Under the pieces are notes generated by a model. The model did no database searches. It was given only the letters and a program-made list of their open reading frames with translations, and was not told the origin of the DNA. Below are positions 52,235 through 63,000 of a stretch of 64,000 bases of DNA, in pieces. This DNA comes from UBA4416 sp040386075. GTDB lineage: Bacteria > Bacteroidota > Bacteroidia > B-17B0 > Aurantibacillaceae. Numbering within the stretch: position 1 is the first letter of the stretch; every line of letters starts with the position of its first letter. The position numbers and the translations under genes are program-made. The stretch is taken from positions 62,001-126,000 of the forward strand of contig JAZKGE010000013.1 in NCBI GenBank assembly GCA_040386075.1. Reading direction: 5' to 3'.

Positions 52235-53659
52235 TTGAACAAACTACAGAATAGCCATTCCTTTGCTTCTATTTTTCTTAGCTATCTGAGTTTTACACCA
52301 ACCTCTGATCAGTCTGATCTGATAACTCTTCTGGGCGAATTCATCTCCGACCATAATGAACGGTCCGTTATGGTGGTCAAAGGTTATGCAGGAACAGGAA
52401 AAACAAACATGGTAGCTGCCCTATCCAAAACGTTGCCAAGTTTTAAATGGCGAAGTGTTTTATTAGCACCGACAGGCCGTGCAGCTAAAGTATTATCTAC
52501 CTACTCCCAAAAACCGGCACAAACCATTCATAAAAAAATATTTCGTAAAATTCCTACACACGATGGTGGTGTATCATTTACCCTGGGCGAAAATCTACAT
52601 CGTAACACCATTTTTATTGTAGATGAAGCTTCGATGATCGGAATGGATAATCCAAATTCAGAATCGGTATATGCCAGTTTACTGGAAAGCCTTTTTGAAT
52701 ATGTGTATTCAGGCGATAATTGTAAGCTCATTTTAGTTGGAGATACGGCTCAGTTACCGCCTGTGGGCAGCACTGAAAGTCCGGCTTTGAACATTGACCT
52801 GTTAAGAGCCGCCTATCACTTAAGTATCAAACATATTGAGTTAAAACAAGTAGCGAGACAGCAGGATGCCAGCGGAATCCTCTTAAATGCCACTCATTTA
52901 AGAGAATGTATCTTAGATTTTAAAGACGATTTCCCGAAACTACAAACCTTTAATGATGTGGTGCGATTGAGTGGCGATGAGCTGGAAGATGCTTTGAATA
53001 ATGCTTATAGCAAATATGGATTTAACGATGTATTAATAGTTACACGAAGCAACAAGCGCGCTAATTTATTTAACCAGGCTGTAAGAACACGCATTCGTTA
53101 TATGGACGACGATCTGTGTGGTGGCGATCTGATGATGGTTGTGAAGAATAATTATTTTTGGCTGGACGAAAAATCGGAAGCAGGATTTATTGCTAATGGC
53201 GATAGCTTGCAGATCAGAAAAATATTGGGAAGAAAAGAACTCTATGGATTTAATTTTGCTGAATGTATTGTTGAGTTATGCGACTATCCCAACGCACCTG
53301 AGATCACCTTAAATTTATTACTGGATGCCATTCCTACGGATACGTCGGCCCTCACCAAAGAACAGCAACAATTTTTATATGAAGCTGTTATGGAAGATGT
53401 AGCGGACCAGCCACTCAAAGGTTTAAGAATGGCTTATTTAAAGAACAGTCCATACTTTAACGCGTTACAGGTAAAGTTCAATTACGCCGTTACATGTCAT
53501 AAAGCCCAGGGCGGACAATGGCCCTGTGTATTCATCGATCAGGGATATTTAACCAAAGAGATGTTAAATGTTGAATATATTCGCTGGCTGTATACGGCAT
53601 TTACCAGAGCCAGCGAAAAGGTGTATCTGATGAATTTTTCAGACGAATTCTTTGAATAG
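52235..53659 (+). CDS. RecD/Pif1-like DNA helicase (AAA and UvrD-C domains)
   Basis: 474 residues from a TTG start; no nearer ATG keeps the N-terminus. Superfamily 1 helicase motifs are complete: Walker A VKGYAGTGKTN (Gly50-Thr57), LLAPTGRAAKVLS (Ia), Walker B IFIVDEASMIG (Asp130, Glu131), LVGDTAQLPPVG (III), and the C-terminal UvrD_C_2 block NYAVTCHKAQGGQWPCVFID with LYTAFTRASEKVYL (V/VI). The RecD2-like N-terminal extension is missing, so it is a short, single-protein helicase. DNA repair or replication-restart role is expected. No RecB/RecC nearby. Confidence 0.87.
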   Translation: MNKLQNSHSFASIFLSYLSFTPTSDQSDLITLLGEFISDHNERSVMVVKGYAGTGKTNMVAALSKTLPSFKWRSVLLAPTGRAAKVLSTYSQKPAQTIHKKIFRKIPTHDGGVSFTLGENLHRNTIFIVDEASMIGMDNPNSESVYASLLESLFEYVYSGDNCKLILVGDTAQLPPVGSTESPALNIDLLRAAYHLSIKHIELKQVARQQDASGILLNATHLRECILDFKDDFPKLQTFNDVVRLSGDELEDALNNAYSKYGFNDVLIVTRSNKRANLFNQAVRTRIRYMDDDLCGGDLMMVVKNNYFWLDEKSEAGFIANGDSLQIRKILGRKELYGFNFAECIVELCDYPNAPEITLNLLLDAIPTDTSALTKEQQQFLYEAVMEDVADQPLKGLRMAYLKNSPYFNALQVKFNYAVTCHKAQGGQWPCVFIDQGYLTKEMLNVEYIRWLYTAFTRASEKVYLMNFSDEFFE

Positions 53660-53667
53660 ATAAAAAA

Positions 53668-53700
53668 AGACCTGTCATGTTTTTGAAACCTGACAGGTCT
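53668..53700. repeat. Palindrome AGACCTGTCA/TGACAGGTCT
   Basis: 10-bp perfect arms (53668-53677 and 53691-53700) with an inner GTTT/AAAC. On the plus strand there is no U-run after it, while on the minus strand a good T-run follows, yet no minus-strand gene runs into it. This orientation mismatch and the ACCTGTCA word favour a dispersed repeat over a dedicated terminator for the helicase gene, though it could still slow polymerase. Confidence 0.5.
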
Positions 53701-53783
53701 AAAATATCGAGAAAATGCTGCAATATTTCGAAGCTAATAAGTTCAAATTGATTATATTCGCATGATAAAATTTGCAATTTAGC

Positions 53784-54923
53784 ATGACGACTCTTACCAA
53801 AAAAATTCAGATGGTTGACCTGAAAGGTCAATACGAAAAAATAAAAACCGAAGTTGACGCAGGAATTCAGGATGTGATCAATTCAACTGCATTTATCAAT
53901 GGTCCTGCAGTAAAAGAATTTCAGGCCGACCTTGAAAAATACCTGGATGTAAAACATGTGATTCCTTGCGCAAATGGAACAGACGCTTTACAGATCGCCA
54001 TGATGGCACTTGATCTTAAACCAGGCGATGAAGTGATCACAGCAAACTTTACTTATGTTGCTACGGCCGAAGTTATTGGTTTACTGGGTTTAACTCCTGT
54101 ATTGGTTGATGTTTATCTTGACACTTTTGATATTGATATTGAAGCTATAGAAAAAGCGATTACACCTAAAACAAAAGCCATAGTACCCGTTCATTTATTT
54201 GGGCAGTGTGCCGATATGGAACGTATTATGGCCTTAGCTAAAAAACATAACTTATTTGTGATCGAAGATGTGGCACAAGCCATTGGGGCTGATTATACCT
54301 TTAGTGATGGTAAAAAAGCAAAAGCCGGCACCATTGGAACAGTTGGCTGCACTTCATTTTTTCCAAGCAAAAATTTAGGGTGCTATGGAGATGGTGGCGC
54401 CCTTTATACAAACGATGATGACTTAGCAAAAAAATTACGCATGGTAGCGCATCATGGTCAAAGCGTGCAGTATGTACACGATGTGTTAGGCGTGAACTCA
54501 CGCTTGGATACCATACAGGCTGTTGTACTGAAAGCAAAATTAAAACGCCTGGATGAATATGCAGCAGCGAGAAATACTGTAGCAAACTATTACGACAAAG
54601 CATTTGCTGGTCACTCAAAATTAAAAACACCGGTACGAGCAAAAAATTCAACCCATGTGTTTCATCAATATACTTTACAGTTAAACGGGATCGATAGAAC
54701 AAAATTAAAGGAACAATTAACCGCACGCGGTATTCCAGCAATGGTATATTACCCAATTCCTTTACATGAACAAAATGCATACAAAAGCGACCGTTTTAAA
54801 AAAGGAGATTTTCCGGTTACAGAAAAATTATGTGCAACGGTTCTATCACTGCCTATGCATACCGAAATGGACGTGGAAACTTTAAAATATATTACAGATA
54901 ACTTATTAGAATTAGTAAAATAA
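53784..54923 (+). CDS. DegT/DnrJ/EryC1/StrS-family sugar aminotransferase
   Basis: 379 residues from ATG 53784 (a TTG four codons upstream is less likely). PLP-dependent transamination of a keto-sugar nucleotide. Fold type I marks: MVDLKGQYEKIK at the start, PCANGTDALQIAMMAL, EVITANFTYVATAEVI, VPVHLFGQCADM, VIEDVAQAIGADY and the PLP-lysine segment FFPSKNLGCYGDGGAL. The C-terminus has VYYPIPLHEQNAY. It is followed within 6 bp by ugd and then uxs, so it probably makes an amino sugar for capsule or LPS. The exact sugar is not predictable. Confidence 0.9.
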   Translation: MTTLTKKIQMVDLKGQYEKIKTEVDAGIQDVINSTAFINGPAVKEFQADLEKYLDVKHVIPCANGTDALQIAMMALDLKPGDEVITANFTYVATAEVIGLLGLTPVLVDVYLDTFDIDIEAIEKAITPKTKAIVPVHLFGQCADMERIMALAKKHNLFVIEDVAQAIGADYTFSDGKKAKAGTIGTVGCTSFFPSKNLGCYGDGGALYTNDDDLAKKLRMVAHHGQSVQYVHDVLGVNSRLDTIQAVVLKAKLKRLDEYAAARNTVANYYDKAFAGHSKLKTPVRAKNSTHVFHQYTLQLNGIDRTKLKEQLTARGIPAMVYYPIPLHEQNAYKSDRFKKGDFPVTEKLCATVLSLPMHTEMDVETLKYITDNLLELVK

Positions 54924-54929
54924 AAATTT

Positions 54930-56252
54930 ATGAAAGTTGCAATTGTAGGAACAGGATATGTAGGATTAGTAACAGGTACATGCTTTGCCGAAGTTGGCAT
55001 GGACGTAACCTGCATTGATATTGATCAAAAAAAGATCGATAATTTACACAAGGGTATCTTGCCTATATATGAGCCTGGCCTTGATGAAATGGTGAAACGC
55101 AACGTAGATAAAAAACGTTTACACTTTTCAACTTCTTTAAAAGATAGTATCCAAGGCGCTGAAGTAGTTTTTATTGCTGTAGGAACTCCTCCGGATGAAG
55201 ATGGCTCAGCCGATTTAAAATACGTATTAGGAGTAGCAGCAAGTATTGGCGAACACATGCAACATCCTTTAGTGGTTGTTACAAAAAGTACGGTTCCGGT
55301 AAGCACTGCAGAGAAAGTTAGAAAAGCATTGGCCGAACAATTAACCAAACGCAATGCAGATATCGATTTTTATGTTGCATCCAACCCTGAGTTCTTAAAA
55401 GAAGGTGCGGCTATTGAAGACTTCATGAAACCCGATAGAATTGTGGTTGGCGTTGACAGACCGGAAGCAGAAGAATTGATGCGCAAATTATACAAACCAT
55501 TTTTAATGAACGGGCATCCAATTTATTTCATGGATATCCCTTCTGCTGAAATGACCAAATATGCGGCTAACGCAATGCTGGCTACAAAGATCAGTTTTAT
55601 GAACGATATAGCAAACCTATGCGAGATCATGGGTGCTGATGTAAACATGGTTCGTAAAGGCATTGGTAGCGATACACGAATCGGTACAAAATTTATTTAT
55701 CCTGGAGTTGGTTATGGCGGAAGCTGTTTTCCGAAAGATGTAAAAGCATTAATTAAAACGGCTAAAGAACACAAATACAACATGCGTATCCTAAACGCTG
55801 TTGAAGAAGTGAACGAGAACCAAAAAGAAGTTCTGTTCACTAAAGTAAAGAACCATTTCAATGGCAACCTTAAAGGAAAGAAATTTGCTTTGTGGGGTTT
55901 ATCCTTTAAACCCAAAACCGATGATATGCGCGAAGCACCATCATTAGTGATCATCGAAAAATTATTAAAAGAAGGTGCCAGTGTTGTGGCTTACGATCCG
56001 GTAGCCATGCACGAAGCAAAACATACGCTGAAAGACACCATTGAATATTCTACAGATATGTATGACACATTGAACGGCGCAGATGCTTTATTAATTGTAA
56101 CAGAATGGCCTGAATTCAGAGTACCCGATTTTGATGAAGTAACAAAACGTTTGAATCAAAAAACATTATTCGATGGAAGAAATATTTTCGATCCACAGGA
56201 TATGAAAAAAATAGGCTATAGTTATTACTGTATAGGAATTAAGACTAACTAA
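54930..56252 (+). CDS. ugd: UDP-glucose 6-dehydrogenase
   Basis: NAD-dependent oxidation of UDP-glucose to UDP-glucuronate. 440 residues with the N-terminal NAD motif MKVAIVGTGYVGLVTGTCFAE, KSTVPVSTAEKVR, SNPEFLKEGAAIEDFMKPDR, the central helix AEMTKYAANAMLATKISFMN and the catalytic-Cys block GYGGSCFPKDVKALI. The C-terminal GLSFKPKTDDMREAPSLVI closes the enzyme. It lies 6 bp after the aminotransferase and 15 bp before uxs. Confidence 0.95.
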   Translation: MKVAIVGTGYVGLVTGTCFAEVGMDVTCIDIDQKKIDNLHKGILPIYEPGLDEMVKRNVDKKRLHFSTSLKDSIQGAEVVFIAVGTPPDEDGSADLKYVLGVAASIGEHMQHPLVVVTKSTVPVSTAEKVRKALAEQLTKRNADIDFYVASNPEFLKEGAAIEDFMKPDRIVVGVDRPEAEELMRKLYKPFLMNGHPIYFMDIPSAEMTKYAANAMLATKISFMNDIANLCEIMGADVNMVRKGIGSDTRIGTKFIYPGVGYGGSCFPKDVKALIKTAKEHKYNMRILNAVEEVNENQKEVLFTKVKNHFNGNLKGKKFALWGLSFKPKTDDMREAPSLVIIEKLLKEGASVVAYDPVAMHEAKHTLKDTIEYSTDMYDTLNGADALLIVTEWPEFRVPDFDEVTKRLNQKTLFDGRNIFDPQDMKKIGYSYYCIGIKTN

Positions 56253-56267
56253 GAAGAAATTAAGTAT

Positions 56268-57254
56268 ATGCAAAAAAGAATTTTAATTACAGGAGCAGCA
56301 GGATTTTTAGGTTCACATTTATGTGACCGTTTTATTAAAGAAGGGATGGCTGTTGTTGCCATGGACAATTTAATTACCGGTGATCTAAAGAACATCGAAC
56401 ACCTATTTAAATTACCTCAATTCGAATTCTATAATCATGACGTGAGTAAATACATTCACGTTGCCGGCAACGTAGATTATATTTTACATTTTGCATCTCC
56501 TGCAAGCCCCATTGATTATTTAAAAATTCCAATTCAAACCTTAAAGGTTTCCTCATTAGGAACACATAATGTATTAGGATTTGCCCGCGTTAAAAAAGCA
56601 AGGGTATTAGTTGCTTCTACCAGCGAAGTATACGGCGATCCTGCAGTGCATCCTCAAACAGAAGAGTATTGGGGAAATGTGAACCCGGTTGGCCCACGTG
56701 GTTGTTACGATGAAGCCAAACGTTTTATGGAAGCATTAACGATGGCTTATCACGAAACTCATGGATTAGAAACGCGCATCATTCGAATCTTTAATACCTA
56801 CGGACCAAAAATGAGATTGAACGACGGGCGTGTATTACCTGCGTTTATCGGGCAAGCATTGCGTGGCGAAGACCTAACTATGTTTGGTGATGGCAGCCAG
56901 ACAAGAAGCTTTTGTTTTGTAGACGATCTGGTAGAAGGCATTTATCGTTTATTAATGAGTGATTATCACTTACCGGTAAATATTGGAAACCCGGATGAAA
57001 TAACCATCAAGGATTTTGCTGACGAAATATTAAAATTAACCGGTTCAAATCAAAAATTGATTTCCCTGCCATTGCCAAAGGATGATCCTAAGCAACGCCG
57101 TCCGGACATTACTAAAGCACAGGAAATTTTAGGCTGGAGCCCCAAGGTAAACAGAGCCGAAGGTTTAAAAATTACGTACGAATATTTCAAATCACTATCA
57201 AAAGATGAATTGAATAAAACAGAGCACCGTAATTTAGAGACCCTGAACAGGTAG
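56268..57254 (+). CDS. uxs: UDP-glucuronate decarboxylase (UXS-type SDR)
   Basis: 328 residues. Converts UDP-glucuronate to UDP-xylose. Extended-SDR marks: RILITGAAGFLGSHLCDRF (NAD loop), LHFASPASPIDYLK, STSEVYGDPAVHPQ, catalytic Tyr-Lys in GCYDEAKRFMEAL, IIRIFNTYGPKM and SQTRSFCFVDDLVEGI. The PASPIDY segment is characteristic of UXS over simple epimerases. Directly after ugd, so the two steps UDP-Glc to UDP-GlcA to UDP-Xyl are coupled. An activity limited to UDP-4-keto-pentose, as in ArnA-like enzymes, is less likely. Confidence 0.9.
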   Translation: MQKRILITGAAGFLGSHLCDRFIKEGMAVVAMDNLITGDLKNIEHLFKLPQFEFYNHDVSKYIHVAGNVDYILHFASPASPIDYLKIPIQTLKVSSLGTHNVLGFARVKKARVLVASTSEVYGDPAVHPQTEEYWGNVNPVGPRGCYDEAKRFMEALTMAYHETHGLETRIIRIFNTYGPKMRLNDGRVLPAFIGQALRGEDLTMFGDGSQTRSFCFVDDLVEGIYRLLMSDYHLPVNIGNPDEITIKDFADEILKLTGSNQKLISLPLPKDDPKQRRPDITKAQEILGWSPKVNRAEGLKITYEYFKSLSKDELNKTEHRNLETLNR

Positions 57255-57256
57255 AT

Positions 57257-59359
57257 ATGTTCAAAGCATTACTCTTTTTATTTCTACTGTCAATTTGCTC
57301 ATACTCATTGAAGTCGCAAAATATGCAGTTCCTGTCAGAGAATTACACCTGGCCCGATTTCAATAAAAACTTTGATGCCATTGCTGATTCTTTTAAAAAT
57401 GATGATGCTGTAATTTTAAATGATGATATTAATTTAAATTTTCCTGAACATTATATAAAAAGAAGGCAAGCTGTAAAAATATTAAACGAAAAGGGCTTGG
57501 CTCACTACAAAACAATATCACTGCCACAAAATTTTGATATTACCAAAGCCAACAATCCTACCTACAAACAAGGCAGATTCTGCAAAAGAAATATTCCATT
57601 TATATATGAATACAAGATCATATACTTTTCGGCACGTATTATAAGAAACAAAACCATGACCGAAATTCCTATAAAGGTTACAGGTAATAAAGTGTTTTGG
57701 GTTAAATATGACGGAGAAAGGATTCCTGATTTCGAATATAAATTTGATTTTCCGGATCTTCAGGTAGATGACATCATTGAATACAGTTATAAAGCCGAAA
57801 TAAGTGGTTCTTATGACTCAGATCAGTTTTATCTAAATGATTATTTTCCGAAATTAAAATCGAGTTTATCCATCAGGGTATTAGCTCCTGCGAAGATAGA
57901 CAGGTCCGATGTTATACTGAATCACAACATTGACTCAACGCATTGTATCAGGACTTTAGTTCCGGATAGAAATAATACTTACCTCAATTTCAACTATACG
58001 TATTCTAATCTAAAGGCTATTAAATATTCTCAAAATGTACTGGCAGGAAGAAACCTACCTCACGTTACGGCAAGCATATACAGTATGGATAAGCATTATT
58101 TTAACGAATCATTACAAAGCGTTAAATATTTATACACCACAAAATACAGTTGGTTTGTTATCCCGGATTCGTTGATCGAAAAAACAAAAGTATATGACAA
58201 ATACGGAGCTAATATGAGAAAATTCATTTCCAAATTTCCTGAAAACCTCAAGGACAGTTCACATACACTGTTTTTCGCCCAGGTGATAGATAGTATCAAT
58301 ACCTATAAATTTGTAACTGCCGAGCAAATGCATTACGGTAAGGATGCACAATATGCCTTGACCTCATCTGAAAAATTAATGAGAAGAGAACTCATTGAAG
58401 AATTTATCGGTGAAACGTATTCTGATATTCTTTTTGAGAAAAATATTTTTTATTACAGGGCAAATGTACAAGACAGACGTCTGGGTTTACACACAACTGC
58501 AAACCGGTCACATGAAGATTACGAATTAGAATTTATTGCTTTACCGGTCAAAAATTCATTCAAGTTTTATCTTCCAAGATTTAATGGGGTCAAATATTTA
58601 CCCGATGAATTGCCTTTTTATTATGAAGGCTCTTTTTGCGCACTTTTTCCAAAAAACACCAAAGCAGCACTATATAAAGAGGGTTTGCAGGATCTTAAAT
58701 TCATTAAAACACCTGCCAGCACTTATAATGAAAATGTAAGGGCCGAAAATGCCGTATTTAAGATCAATATTGATTCTGCATTGATCCGCTCCACCATAAA
58801 AATAAATCTGAACGGCCAATTCTCAACTATTTTAAGGCATTTTTATAATAATGAAATTATTGATTCAACCATAAAACCTGAGTACTTTAAAAAGTGTACC
58901 GATAAACCAAATTCATATGACAAACAAATAAAACTATTATCACAGGCTAAAAATTTTCCTTTTAAAAGCTCATACATGTGCTCAGAGAATATCAGAACAT
59001 CAAAGGCACAGTTAGACCTTACAAACTGGTTTTCTTTTATTTTTGATAAGGGAAATTTCAAAGACCCGGTCACTCAAAATTATTTCCTTGATTTCACATT
59101 CACCGACACTTATAATTTTCTGTTTGAATTTAATAAACCAACCGAAATTTCGAACATGGATGATTTCAATAAAAAGCTGAGCAATGATTTTTTTGAAGTG
59201 AGCTCTATCATCAATAAACAGGAAAACAATAAATACTTGCTGACTGTAAGCACCAAAGCCAAACAATATTTACTTCCGGAAGAAAAATCTGAATATCTCA
59301 CAGAATACTTAAATTTGCTAAGCGAGATAAACTCACTAAAATTAAAATACACCAATTGA
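57257..59359 (+). CDS. Exported DUF3857-type protein with degenerate transglutaminase-like middle
   Basis: 700 residues with a signal peptide (MFKALLFLFLLSICSYSLKSQ). The N-terminal half reads like DUF3857: AVILNDDINLNF, RRQAVKILNEKGLAHYK, IYFSARIIRNKTMTEIPI and DFPDLQVDDIIEYSYKAEISG (split). Relatives carry a transglutaminase-like core next and a DUF3858 domain at the end. Here the Cys-His-Asp core is not recognisable, so only the scaffold remains. No T9SS sorting domain at the C-terminus; probably periplasmic. It starts 2 bp after uxs and overlaps the acylphosphatase gene by 4 bp. Confidence 0.75.
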   Translation: MFKALLFLFLLSICSYSLKSQNMQFLSENYTWPDFNKNFDAIADSFKNDDAVILNDDINLNFPEHYIKRRQAVKILNEKGLAHYKTISLPQNFDITKANNPTYKQGRFCKRNIPFIYEYKIIYFSARIIRNKTMTEIPIKVTGNKVFWVKYDGERIPDFEYKFDFPDLQVDDIIEYSYKAEISGSYDSDQFYLNDYFPKLKSSLSIRVLAPAKIDRSDVILNHNIDSTHCIRTLVPDRNNTYLNFNYTYSNLKAIKYSQNVLAGRNLPHVTASIYSMDKHYFNESLQSVKYLYTTKYSWFVIPDSLIEKTKVYDKYGANMRKFISKFPENLKDSSHTLFFAQVIDSINTYKFVTAEQMHYGKDAQYALTSSEKLMRRELIEEFIGETYSDILFEKNIFYYRANVQDRRLGLHTTANRSHEDYELEFIALPVKNSFKFYLPRFNGVKYLPDELPFYYEGSFCALFPKNTKAALYKEGLQDLKFIKTPASTYNENVRAENAVFKINIDSALIRSTIKINLNGQFSTILRHFYNNEIIDSTIKPEYFKKCTDKPNSYDKQIKLLSQAKNFPFKSSYMCSENIRTSKAQLDLTNWFSFIFDKGNFKDPVTQNYFLDFTFTDTYNFLFEFNKPTEISNMDDFNKKLSNDFFEVSSIINKQENNKYLLTVSTKAKQYLLPEEKSEYLTEYLNLLSEINSLKLKYTN

Positions 59360-59628
59360 TCCGTCATTACAACATAACCGTTAAAGGAAAAGTACAACGT
59401 GTTTCCTACCGCTTTTGCACGCATGCACAAGCCATAAAATGCAACCTAACCGGTTACGTTAAAAACCTGCACAGCGGCGATGTATTAATTGAAGCGGAAG
59501 GGTTGGAAGACGACATTAATAAATTGATTGATTGGTGTTATGTAGGTTCGCCCCTATCTAAAGTAACCGAAGTGATTGCCGAAGAAGGTGAAGTAAGAAA
59601 CTTTGAAACCTTTGAAGTGAAGAAGTGA
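59356..59628 (+). CDS. acyP: Acylphosphatase
   Basis: 90 residues, normal for the family, from a TTG start that overlaps the preceding stop (TTGA). Hydrolyses carboxyl-phosphate bonds. Visible: KGKVQRVSYRFCTHAQA, with the catalytic Arg of the GxVQxVxxR motif, and GYVKNLHSGDVLIEAEG, with the catalytic Asn. The usual Gly after VQ is Arg (VQRVSYR), a mild deviation seen in some members. Translationally coupled to the DUF3857-like gene. Confidence 0.88.
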   Translation: MIRHYNITVKGKVQRVSYRFCTHAQAIKCNLTGYVKNLHSGDVLIEAEGLEDDINKLIDWCYVGSPLSKVTEVIAEEGEVRNFETFEVKK

Positions 59629-60024
59629 TTACACGATCTTCTCTTTAATCTCTTCCGGTATCAAACACTTTTCTTTTTTCGTGAAATCAAAAACCACTAA
59701 CACATCTTTGGCAATAGCCACAATTTCATTATCAGCATTGGTCATGGTATGCTCCAAAGAAAAACTGGTATTCTTCACAAAAGCAATTTTTGTGTTCACG
59801 TTGATATAGCCCGGAAAGTGTAGTTCCTTTTTAAACTGACAATTGGTCTCAGCCACCATAAAACCAATTCCTTGCGCACGGTGCATTTTCATAAGTCCCA
59901 AACTATCCACATAGTTTAAACGTGCGGCCTGCACATACTTCATAAACATCACATTATTTACATGTCCAAAAGCATCAATTTCGCTCCAGTCGATACGCAG
60001 TGTTATTTTAGTTTCTAAGCTCAT
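59629..60024 (-). CDS. Acyl-CoA thioesterase (4HBT hotdog family)
   Basis: 131 residues of the YbgC/FadM-like hotdog family. The signature RIDWSEIDAFGHVNNVMFMKYVQ carries the catalytic Asp of the DxxGHVNN motif, and YVDSLGLMKMHRAQGIGFMVAE and AFVKNTSFSLEHTM follow as expected (split). Likely cleaves acyl-CoA thioesters in the cytoplasm; chain preference unknown. It starts 4 bp after the stop of the large propeller-PP2C gene on the same strand and should be co-transcribed with it. Confidence 0.88.
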   Translation of the reverse strand: MSLETKITLRIDWSEIDAFGHVNNVMFMKYVQAARLNYVDSLGLMKMHRAQGIGFMVAETNCQFKKELHFPGYINVNTKIAFVKNTSFSLEHTMTNADNEIVAIAKDVLVVFDFTKKEKCLIPEEIKEKIV

Positions 60025-60028
60025 TCAT

Positions 60029-63000
60029 TTAAATTTTAACTCCAATGATACATACGTCATCAACCTGCGCTAAATTGCCTTTCCAATCGTTTAGTGCAAT
60101 GGATAGTTTTTCTTTTTGCTCTTGCATTGGCAAAGCCGCAATAGAGGTTACTAATTCCTTTAAGCGCTTATACATGAATTTCTTTCCTTTTGGTCCGCCA
60201 AACTGATCTGCCATACCATCCGTTATGGAATACACAACATCACCTTTTTTCAGATCAATTATATGCTGAGTAAATGGAATATCATCTTTATCATGTTTCC
60301 CAATTGGCATCTTATCTGCTTTGTATTCGAGTAGCTTATGATCACGTACAATCCAAACAGGGTTATTAGCTGCTGCATAGGTCATTTTGTTATTTGCAAG
60401 ATCAAAGGTAATTAAGCTGGCATCCATTCCATCTTTGCCGCCCTCTGCACTGCCATCTTTTTTCAGGGTTTCAATGATGAGCTTACGTGTATTATTTAAG
60501 ATCTCAGCGGGTTGTGTAATTCCTTGCTTCACTGTTTCCTTTAAACAGGATATATTCAAGATACTCATAATAGCGCCCGGTACACCATGCCCTGTGCTAT
60601 CGGCAGTAACCAATACAAAATTTCCTGCTTCGCCCGAGCGGTCAAGTTTGGCAGCCCAGTAAAAATCACCGCTCACAATATCCTTTGGCTGAAAGAAAAC
60701 GAAATAAGCATCTTCTACTCCTGATGCACTCACTGAAAGATTAGCATCCAATAGTTCCTTACTTGCCAATAAACTGCGTTGTATGCGTTCGGCATAATTG
60801 ATGCTATCCGTTATCTCTTTATGCTTTTCTTCTATGATGTGTTTTTGTTCTTTGATCTCGTGGGTGGCTTCATCTACTTTTTGTTTAAGTTCCATTGCTT
60901 TTGCTTTTAATTTTCGGCCATTATACCAAACGAGTATCCAGATAAAACTTATCAATACCAATACATAAACTGTATACATCCACCAGGTACGATACCAGGG
61001 CGGCAACACTTTAAACGTGTAACCAGTTTCGCTCCATACATTATAAGGACTTAAACATTTTAATTTAAAGGTGTACGAGCCTTCACTCATATTACCAAAG
61101 GTAGCGCTGGTATTATTTGTTAACGGACTCCAGTTATCATCATAACCCTGGAGCATATATTGGTATTTTACAAACTTTGACATGCCCGGGTCGATAGCTG
61201 CAAACTCAAAAGTAATGCTGTTATGATTGTATGGCAGCAACAATTGCTCGGGCAGTGGGTACCATTTAGTAATGTCCTCAAATTTCATATCACCAAATTT
61301 TCGCGCCATACTATCGCGCTCTGACTGATTAAGCTCGCGTCCAAAAGTTGTAACTTCTTCGGTAATATTTGGCGCTACAGTGTTGCTATCTAACTTTAAA
61401 TTTTGACCATGTAATTTTTCATTCAAATTATACCAGGCAATATTTTCTTCACTTATTTTTATATTTTGTATCACCAATGACAAAGGCTTCAAATTAGTAT
61501 TGATAGCATCCATGTCTATCCGCACTAATTTATTATCCCCACAGCCAGCCCATAGTATCCCTTTACTGTCGCAAAACATACAATGCTGGCCGGCATTGAT
61601 ATCCTTTACAGGATAACCTGTTTTATTATTGTAAGCCTGAAAAACAGGTTTATACTGACTTTCGATATCAGAATTTGTTCCGAACATTGCGGCACTATTT
61701 TGCTTTTTAGTACTGGCACTAAGAGGCGTATACTCCAAAACGCAAAAACCTAAATTGGTAGCCAAAACGATGTTCTGATGCGAATCAATGACTACCTGTG
61801 TTACTACATTATCCGCCAAACCATCTTTCGTACTATAATTAGCAAATGAAATTCCATCATACTTGCTAACGCCGCCCTCAGTACCTAACCAAAGGTTTCC
61901 TGTTTTATCTTCGGTTATACTCAAAACCGTATTATTGGCTAACCCCTGAGCCGTAGTATAATTTGTAAAAGTCTTTCCATCAAATTTACTAACACCGCCA
62001 CCCTGCGTACCGAACCAAAGGTTTCCCTTTTTATCTGCCGCCATGCTCAACACAGCATTATTAGCCAGGCCTTGCGCCGTGCTATAATTCGTAAAGGATT
62101 TTCCATCAAATTTACTAACGCCGGCATTATCTGTACCGAACCAAAGGTTACCTGCTTTATCTTCGGCGGCTGTCCTGACAGCATTACCGGCTAAGCCCTG
62201 AGCGATGCTATAATTTGTAAAAGATCGCCCATCATACTTACTAACGCCACTGCCATTAGTACCAAACCAAAGGTTTCCTGTTCTATCTTCGGTTATATTC
62301 AGTATACCGTCATTAGCCAGGCCCTGAGCTGTTGTATAATTCGTAAAAGATCTTCCGTCGTATTTACTAACACCACCACCATAAGTACCAAACCAAAGAT
62401 CTCCATTTTTATCTTCTTCAATGCTCCATACGGTATTATGGGTTAAGCCCTGAGTTACACTATAATGCGTAAAGGATCTTCCATTATACTTGCTGATACC
62501 ACCACCCAATGTCCCAAACCAAAGATTCTTTGCTTTGTCTTCGGTAATACTCCACACTGCATTATTGGCTAAACCTTCAGTAGTACTATAATTCGTAAAA
62601 GAGACTCCATCGTACTTACTAACACCGCCACCATTAGTACCAAACCAAAGGTTTCCTGATGCATCTTCGATAATACTTAGTACGACATTATTGACCAGGC
62701 CATGGGCAGTACTGTAATTTGTAAAGTTTTTTCCGTCGTATTTACTAACGCCGCTGCCATAAGAACCAAACCAAAGGTTCCCTGCCTTATCCTCGGCAAT
62801 ACTAAAAATGGTATTATTATCAGCACTCTGAATGGTACGGTAGGTTGTGAACGTTTTTCCATCGTATTTACTAACGCCTTCTGCATTGGTGCCAAACCAA
62901 AGGTTTCCTCTTTTATCTTCAACAATGCTCCATACTGTATTATTGGCAAGGCCCTGGGCGGTAGTATAATTTGTAAACGTTTTTCCATCATACTTACTAA

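Noticed and set aside
52235..53659. Helicase as part of an anti-phage defence system
   Set aside because: It is a stand-alone RecD-like helicase between housekeeping and envelope genes, with no nuclease, methylase or effector beside it.
54301..54780. 159-codon reverse frame inside the DegT aminotransferase gene
   Set aside because: It lies wholly within a well-conserved coding gene, and its translation lacks any domain or signal.
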